The notes below the pieces were generated by a model, which saw nothing but the letters and a program-made list of their open reading frames with translations, searched no databases and was not told the DNA's origin. DNA of 19,986 nt from Candidatus Cloacimonadota bacterium. GTDB lineage: Bacteria; Cloacimonadota; Cloacimonadia; Cloacimonadales; TCS61. A program made the translations under genes and the position numbers. Where the stretch lies: NCBI GenBank assembly GCA_014382915.1, contig JACNIV010000177.1, positions 1 through 19,986 of the forward strand. The letters are read 5' to 3'. Below, piece by piece: positions 14,615-19,986 of the stretch (positions are counted from its first letter, which is position 1; each line of letters starts with the position of its first letter).

Positions 14615-17600
14615 TTACCCCTTTTTGCTTTGAACCATTTTTAACAATTTTTCAACCTGATACTCGGACTTCTCTTCAGCTTCTTTGATTTTTGAAATGG
14701 TCTTTCTTAATTTTACAATTCCTTTTTCATTCCCTTTTGATTTTAAAGAGATATAATTTGTTAAATAAAACAAATTCAGGAAATATTCGAATGCCTCTTT
14801 ATTGAACCAGGTTTTGTTATCAAATTCATTGAGCTTAAGAATGCTGCTTATCTCCTCAAAATCAAAAATAATATTCAGAATCCATTGCTCATTTAGATTT
14901 TTAGAATTTGATAATAAATTTTGATTTTCTATAAGAAAATTCATTTGCTCATTAATTGAAGAATGAATGTAAAAGGGAGTTTTATTCTCAAGAATTCTTT
15001 TAATCTCATCAGCAAACAAAAGTTCATTGAACAGCTCTTTGCTATTAACTTCAAAATTTTCTTCAGAATTTAGTAAACCTATATGTTTCAAAAAAATCCA
15101 GAATAAAACTACATAATTGGAATCTTTTTCGATATTTTTGTTTTTGATTTTAAACCAGATTTCAAGGTCTTTTTTTATTAAATCGATAATACTTTCAATA
15201 CAGTCTAATCCATTAATTAAATCTTTCAATTCCGTTAAAAACCGATTTATTCTTAGCAGAATTTCAGCTTCAAGATTTTGATTTAAACTAAATTTTTTCT
15301 TAAATTTTAAATTGATTAGATACTCCATTAAATCCTGGGTGAAAACCTGGAAGAAAACATCTAAAATTGGTTTTACTTTAAATCGTTTTAGGGAATATTC
15401 GATGCTTGGCACTCCCTGACCATTCAAAAAATCACATAATTGTCTATAATCATTTTCTTGATTATCTTCAACTTCCCTGAAATCTAAAATCACTTCGTGC
15501 TGAAAAGCTCGCAATCCTTTTTGTAATCCATTATCAATGATATTTTTTGAATTATAAATAAACTCCAGATTGGAAATTCTTTCTTTGAAAATTACGAAAT
15601 AATTTGAATTATTCTTTAGATTAAAGAGTGTTCCTAAACTCTGTTTTTTTGAATATCCCCACTTTATTTTTCCTGAAGTATGTTCATATTTATTATGAAA
15701 AATCACCAATATCTTTTCATTAAAGTTCTCATTAAAAAAAGTTATCACATTATGATTAACTTCTCCTTGCTCATTTACAAAATCGAATAGAACAAAATTA
15801 TGAACTTCAGCAAAAAGATAACGTCTTCTTAAAAACGGGAAAATTTCTCGTTCATGTCTTTGAATTAATTCTATATCCTCTTTTTCATCAAGTTTTGCTT
15901 GTGAAAATTCCATACCGTATCGTTCGGTAAATCCTTCTATCTGTCCGTGCGCAAACATAGGTAAACCCGGTAATGTACACATTAAAACACAGGTTCCAAA
16001 ATATTTATCATCCTTACCAAATTGAGAAATTGCGGTATCTTCATCCGGGTTACTCATAAAATTTACAAATCTTTTAAGTATTTCCGGGTTGAATTTAACC
16101 ACATTATAAATAGATTGTTTGAATTTATCATTTTCTTCATTTTTTAACATGTTCATAAAAGCGCTGTTATAAACCCTGTGCATTCCCAGGGTTCTAACAA
16201 AATAACCTTCCATGAGCCAGAATGCTTCTGCCAATAAAAGTGTGTCCGGAGCTTCAACCGCAATTCTATCAACAACTTGCCGCCAGAATTCTTCAGGAAA
16301 ACATTCACTAAATTCCTGTCTGGACATTCCATGTTCTGTTCTGGATGGTATATCTCCACCTGTTCCGGGTTCTGGGAACCATAATCTCTGGTAATGTTTT
16401 TTGGCTAAAGTCATAGCTGCATCGAACCTGATAATAGGAAATTTTTTTGCAATTCCAACAATTTGCTGAATTACAGATTCTCTAACTTCCGGTAAAAGGT
16501 AATTCAATTGTGCTGTATCATTCCAGGGAAAACTAGTTCCATCATTTCCATGATAAATAAACCTGTCTTGATGATTTTTTCTGTCATACAATTTGAACAC
16601 CACAGCAGCATCGGTTTTGTCATAATAATGATCTTCGATTTGAATAACTACCTCTTGATTATTGGAAAGATTTTCACTATTAAATGAATAAGCAGGAAAT
16701 GGAGAATGATCGAGTTGGATGAACCAGTCCAGATGCTGATAAATCCAGTCAGAATCAATTCCCGTATGATTGGGAACCATATCACATCCGATTCGAATAC
16801 TACATTTTGCAGCTTTTGCCTTCAAATTCTCAAGTGCTTGATCACCTCCCAGATTATGAGCAACATTGTAGCTTTTAATAGAATAAGCAGATGCTTCAGC
16901 ATCGTAAATCCCGATCTTTTGTTTTATTCTTTTGGAAGCGGAACTTCTTTCCCAGATTCCAATCAACCAAATTCCTGAGAATCCTCTTCTAGAGTAAAGT
17001 TCCAGTTCTTCTTCCGGAATTTCATCCAGTTTGGAAATCGTTTTTTTGTATTTTTTACTTATTTGATCTAACCAAACCAAAGTGTTTTTTGCAATTAGTA
17101 CTAAATTTGGCATCCAATCCTTATCCCTGGTGAATCTTTCGTATTCATCTTCAAAATCAAATTCATAAATTATACTGGGACCAGGACCTGGTAAACCAAA
17201 TTTTTCTTCTTCTTTTAATAAATCCAGAGCTTTCAAAATCAAGAAAATCTTTTTTCCTAAAATAGAACCCCAATTATCTCTGATGTATTCCAATTGACCT
17301 CTAATTGAGCGAGATGATTTTTTTGCAGGTTTTTGTAAGAATTCCAAAAGATTAAGATTTTCATTATCCATTTTGGGTTTTTGTTCAAAAAATTGAATTA
17401 ATAATTTCATTAATTTTTGCAGTTGTTCATCTATATTAATTTCAGAATTATCAAATAGTTCTGAATAATTTTTAAAAGCAGGATTTGAGTTGGAAAGCCA
17501 GTTCAGAATGATGTTTTCCAAAATATTTTCTTCAGAATCTTGAATTAATCTGAAATTCTTCTTAAAATTTGAGAATATTTTATTGAACTTTGCTTCAGAG

Positions 17601-17902
17601 ATTTTTCCCTTAAGAAAAACTACCGCTTCTTTATAAATCTTAGGTGAAATTTCCTGCTTATAGTTTTCTAAAATAAAGTCGAAAATGTTTTCAATTGTTA
17701 AAATGCCATTTAACTCACCAGACTTAAATGCTCCTTCCGGATGAGCATGTATTTCTTTCTTTTGGTTTATTTTTTTTATAAAATTCCTGAGTGACTGGAA
17801 ATCCGGAAAAACTAATTTCCCGGAATTATCAAACAGGTTTTTTTCAATACCAAAATTTCTGATGACCTCTTTTCTTATTATCAATCTTTCAACCTTTAAC
17901 AA
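14615..17902 (-). CDS. Large cytoplasmic GH13-family (alpha-amylase-like) protein
   Basis: A 1095-residue protein with no signal peptide, probably acting on stored glycogen or maltodextrin. The GH13 core spans ~300-740: region I DMVPNHTG (374-381), region II IRFDAAM with nucleophile Asp494, region III LLLAEAF with acid/base Glu559, region IV NPDEDT (618-623). In region IV the usual His before Asp is Pro. TLPGLPMFAHGQ (643-654) is the end of the barrel. The ~240 residues before and ~350 after the core are not recognised; both look mainly helical. Branching, debranching or transfer activity cannot be chosen from sequence. It lies 25 bases after phosphorylase and 4 before glgA. The start is uncertain: 17902 is TTG, and an in-frame TTG at 17884 has AAAGG eight bases upstream. 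Confidence 0.85.
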   Translation of the reverse strand: MLKVERLIIRKEVIRNFGIEKNLFDNSGKLVFPDFQSLRNFIKKINQKKEIHAHPEGAFKSGELNGILTIENIFDFILENYKQEISPKIYKEAVVFLKGKISEAKFNKIFSNFKKNFRLIQDSEENILENIILNWLSNSNPAFKNYSELFDNSEINIDEQLQKLMKLLIQFFEQKPKMDNENLNLLEFLQKPAKKSSRSIRGQLEYIRDNWGSILGKKIFLILKALDLLKEEEKFGLPGPGPSIIYEFDFEDEYERFTRDKDWMPNLVLIAKNTLVWLDQISKKYKKTISKLDEIPEEELELYSRRGFSGIWLIGIWERSSASKRIKQKIGIYDAEASAYSIKSYNVAHNLGGDQALENLKAKAAKCSIRIGCDMVPNHTGIDSDWIYQHLDWFIQLDHSPFPAYSFNSENLSNNQEVVIQIEDHYYDKTDAAVVFKLYDRKNHQDRFIYHGNDGTSFPWNDTAQLNYLLPEVRESVIQQIVGIAKKFPIIRFDAAMTLAKKHYQRLWFPEPGTGGDIPSRTEHGMSRQEFSECFPEEFWRQVVDRIAVEAPDTLLLAEAFWLMEGYFVRTLGMHRVYNSAFMNMLKNEENDKFKQSIYNVVKFNPEILKRFVNFMSNPDEDTAISQFGKDDKYFGTCVLMCTLPGLPMFAHGQIEGFTERYGMEFSQAKLDEKEDIELIQRHEREIFPFLRRRYLFAEVHNFVLFDFVNEQGEVNHNVITFFNENFNEKILVIFHNKYEHTSGKIKWGYSKKQSLGTLFNLKNNSNYFVIFKERISNLEFIYNSKNIIDNGLQKGLRAFQHEVILDFREVEDNQENDYRQLCDFLNGQGVPSIEYSLKRFKVKPILDVFFQVFTQDLMEYLINLKFKKKFSLNQNLEAEILLRINRFLTELKDLINGLDCIESIIDLIKKDLEIWFKIKNKNIEKDSNYVVLFWIFLKHIGLLNSEENFEVNSKELFNELLFADEIKRILENKTPFYIHSSINEQMNFLIENQNLLSNSKNLNEQWILNIIFDFEEISSILKLNEFDNKTWFNKEAFEYFLNLFYLTNYISLKSKGNEKGIVKLRKTISKIKEAEEKSEYQVEKLLKMVQSKKG

Positions 17903-17927
17903 AAATCTAATGTCTAATTTCTAAATA

Positions 17928-19986
17928 CTAATAAAACCATTTCACATAATCATAAAATTCATTAAAATAAAAGGTTCTGGGTTTAATCCTTACATTATAG
18001 CTTTGTTTACCGGAACCATGAATCTTAAAAACTCCTTCAAAGGTAGCAATATTATCTTTTCTTTCAATTAATTTCAAAGGAATTAATTTGTATTCATTTT
18101 CGAAAATCTTATAGAATAATTCAACCTGGAAAAGGTCGTCAGAAGCACCGTCCAGATCGATTTTGCAAGTAATTTTTATTTCATCTTCTGCTGTAAGCAT
18201 TTTCTCGTCCCGGGCATCCGTTCGTAAATCAAGGAATTTAATTTTATTCCAGTAATTATCAATTTCTTTTTTAACCTCTTGCAGTTTATGAATTTTTTCA
18301 AAATTATTCTCCGAAGCCAATTTATACTCTTTAATTCCAGTTAAATAAAATTTGTAAAAATATTCGGTTACAACTCGATGCATGTTATAATTCTTTCCTA
18401 CATCATAAATCGACTGTTTCATTTTTTTCACCCAGTTCAAAGGAATTCCATTCTGGTCACGATTATAATAAAGTTCGATAATTTCATTTTCCAGAAGGTC
18501 GTAGATTTCATTGGCTTCCAACCAGTTTTTAATATCATTATCCAAAATATCTTCCCCGGAAATTATTGCCCAGCCATTCTGGGGATTGTAACATTCATCC
18601 CACCAGCCGTCACGAACACTTAAATTTAAGGATCCATTCATGCCGGCTTTCATTCCGGAAGTCCCACTTGCTTCCAAAGGTTTAACGGGATTATTCAGCC
18701 AGACATCCACAGCTTGGACTAAATGTCTTGCTGTATTCATATCATAATTTTCTATGAAAACAAACCGGTCTTCCACCTTATTATCCCTGGCAAAATTAAT
18801 TATCTCTTTAATCATTGATTTCCCATTTTCATCGGCGGGATGAGCTTTTCCGGCAAATATGAATTGAACAGGCTTTTCTTCGTTCTTAATTAATTTCAGA
18901 ATTCTCTCTTTATCCTGGAGAATCAAATTAGCCCTTTTATAAGGTGCAAAACGTCTGGCAAATCCAATTGTTAATGCATTTTTATTCAAAACATTGTTAA
19001 TCTGTGATTTCTTTATTGCTGAACTCCCTTGTAAAATCAAGCTCTCTTTTAACTTATTTCTCACAAAATTTATCATCTGTTCTTTTCTTTCCTGGTGAGC
19101 TTCCCAGATTTCAGTATCAGGAATGGAGAAAACGTTTTCCCAGAGTGTTTTTTCATCAGCTCCGTGTCTGTATTCCTCTCCCAGGTATCTGTTAAAAAGC
19201 TGAATTGTTTTTCTACTCAACCAGCTTTGAATATGAACCCCATTAGTAATTGCCTGAATAGGCATTTCTTCTTCACATAAATCAGGATATATCTGGTGCC
19301 ACATCTCTTTTGAAATTCTACTGTGAATTTTGGAAACACCATTAATATGCTTGGAAAACCTGATGGCTAAGGCTGATAAAGAAAATTTCTCATTATCCTT
19401 TACCTGGGCTAGTTTACAGAATTCCTTAAAATCAATTCTCAGAGCTTGTCCAAAATCAGAGAGATAATATTCAACCAGTTTCATTTCAAAGGTTTCGTTT
19501 CCAGCAGGAACCGGTGTGTGAGTAGTAAAAACTGTACTCAATCTTATCAAATCTTTTGCCTCTTCAAAATTGAAACCACCGGTTTTTATCAATTCTTCTA
19601 ATCTCTTTAAAATTACAAAACTGGAATGCCCTTCATTTAAATGATAAATCGTGGGATGCAGATTTAACTTTTTCATTAATTCGATAGCACCGAATGCTAA
19701 AATAATTTCCTGTAATAATCTTATTTCCTGGTCAGCAGTATAAAGATAATCTGTTATTTTCCTGTATTTTTCTTTGTTCTTTTCAAGGTTGGAATCTATC
19801 AAATACAAGGAAATTTTTCCTACTTCAATTTCCCAGGCATTCAAATAAATTTTTTCACCTCGCAAGCTGATCGATATCTGAATATTATTCTCATTCTGCT
19901 CTTTGAGTTTTTTAACCGGTTTAGAATGCCAATCATTTTCCAGATAAAATTCTTCCTGGTTTCCATCCTTATTAATTCGCTGGAAA
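17928..19986 (-). CDS. Alpha-glucan (glycogen/maltodextrin) phosphorylase, 5' end outside window
   Basis: GT35 phosphorylase that releases glucose-1-phosphate from the non-reducing ends of glycogen or maltodextrin using phosphate and pyridoxal phosphate; cytoplasmic. About 686 residues are visible and the frame stays open to the window edge, so the N-terminus is missing. Motifs: HLNEGHSSFV, GFARRFAPYKRANLIL, FAGKAHPADENGK and EASGTSGMKAGMNGSLNL, in which Lys (codon 18650-18648) should bind pyridoxal phosphate. SGMKAGMNG and the lack of the mammalian-type control regions place it in the shorter alpha-glucan phosphorylase branch (as in Thermotoga AgpA) rather than with E. coli GlgP. The ~110 C-terminal residues include a helical segment followed by a beta-rich tail. 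First visible gene of the glycogen operon; the TTG at 19865 is internal. Confidence 0.93.
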   Translation of the reverse strand, partial: FQRINKDGNQEEFYLENDWHSKPVKKLKEQNENNIQISISLRGEKIYLNAWEIEVGKISLYLIDSNLEKNKEKYRKITDYLYTADQEIRLLQEIILAFGAIELMKKLNLHPTIYHLNEGHSSFVILKRLEELIKTGGFNFEEAKDLIRLSTVFTTHTPVPAGNETFEMKLVEYYLSDFGQALRIDFKEFCKLAQVKDNEKFSLSALAIRFSKHINGVSKIHSRISKEMWHQIYPDLCEEEMPIQAITNGVHIQSWLSRKTIQLFNRYLGEEYRHGADEKTLWENVFSIPDTEIWEAHQERKEQMINFVRNKLKESLILQGSSAIKKSQINNVLNKNALTIGFARRFAPYKRANLILQDKERILKLIKNEEKPVQFIFAGKAHPADENGKSMIKEIINFARDNKVEDRFVFIENYDMNTARHLVQAVDVWLNNPVKPLEASGTSGMKAGMNGSLNLSVRDGWWDECYNPQNGWAIISGEDILDNDIKNWLEANEIYDLLENEIIELYYNRDQNGIPLNWVKKMKQSIYDVGKNYNMHRVVTEYFYKFYLTGIKEYKLASENNFEKIHKLQEVKKEIDNYWNKIKFLDLRTDARDEKMLTAEDEIKITCKIDLDGASDDLFQVELFYKIFENEYKLIPLKLIERKDNIATFEGVFKIHGSGKQSYNVRIKPRTFYFNEFYDYVKWFY

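Noticed and set aside
1..19986. CRISPR array, tRNA, rRNA or complete insertion sequence
   Set aside because: No regularly spaced short repeats, no recognisable RNA gene and no transposase or integrase reading frame seen on either strand; the non-coding gaps are short, the longest about 200 bases.

Overview
The window is AT-rich and carries one theme: uptake, breakdown and storage of alpha-1,4-glucans (starch, maltodextrin, glycogen). The host is probably a Gram-negative (diderm) bacterium. It has a beta-barrel porin with a signal peptide and a C-terminal phenylalanine, and a maltodextrin-binding protein with an ordinary signal peptide and no lipobox, so the protein is soluble in a periplasm. 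Gene content and style suggest an uncultured anaerobic lineage, perhaps Cloacimonadota or a related FCB group, but this assignment is a guess from protein character and not from a marker gene.

Layout. (1) 2-1168, + strand: 3' part of malQ (4-alpha-glucanotransferase), cut by the window edge. (2) 12269 down to 1218, - strand: a tightly spaced transport operon of eight genes: secreted GH13 amylase, MalE-like binding protein, MalF-like permease with an unusual N-terminal Cache-like sensor region, MalG-like permease, secreted glucodextranase-C-like protein, porin, strong terminator, second glucodextranase-C-like protein, MalK-like ATPase, terminator. (3) 12270-12480: a short regulatory region with a candidate operator and a strong sigma70-like promoter pointing right. 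(4) 12481-13011, + strand: a 99%-identical second copy of the last ~490 bp of malQ plus its downstream hairpin. (5) 19986 down to 13030, - strand: a glycogen operon of alpha-glucan phosphorylase (5' end outside the window), a large cytoplasmic GH13 protein and glycogen synthase.

How the genes work together: the secreted amylase cuts polymer; the porin and perhaps the two glucodextranase-C-like proteins bring dextrins across or to the outer membrane; MalE/MalF/MalG/MalK import them; MalQ and the phosphorylase convert them to glucose and glucose-1-phosphate; the GH13 protein and glycogen synthase handle the stored glucan.

The most striking structural feature is that the whole transport operon lies between two direct repeats of 532 and 531 bp made from the malQ 3' end and a terminator. 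Recombination between them would excise an ~11.8 kb circle carrying the complete operon and leave malQ intact and convergent with glycogen synthase. The second most interesting feature is the sensor-like extracytoplasmic region fused to the front of the MalF-type permease. No RNA gene, CRISPR array or complete insertion sequence was seen.
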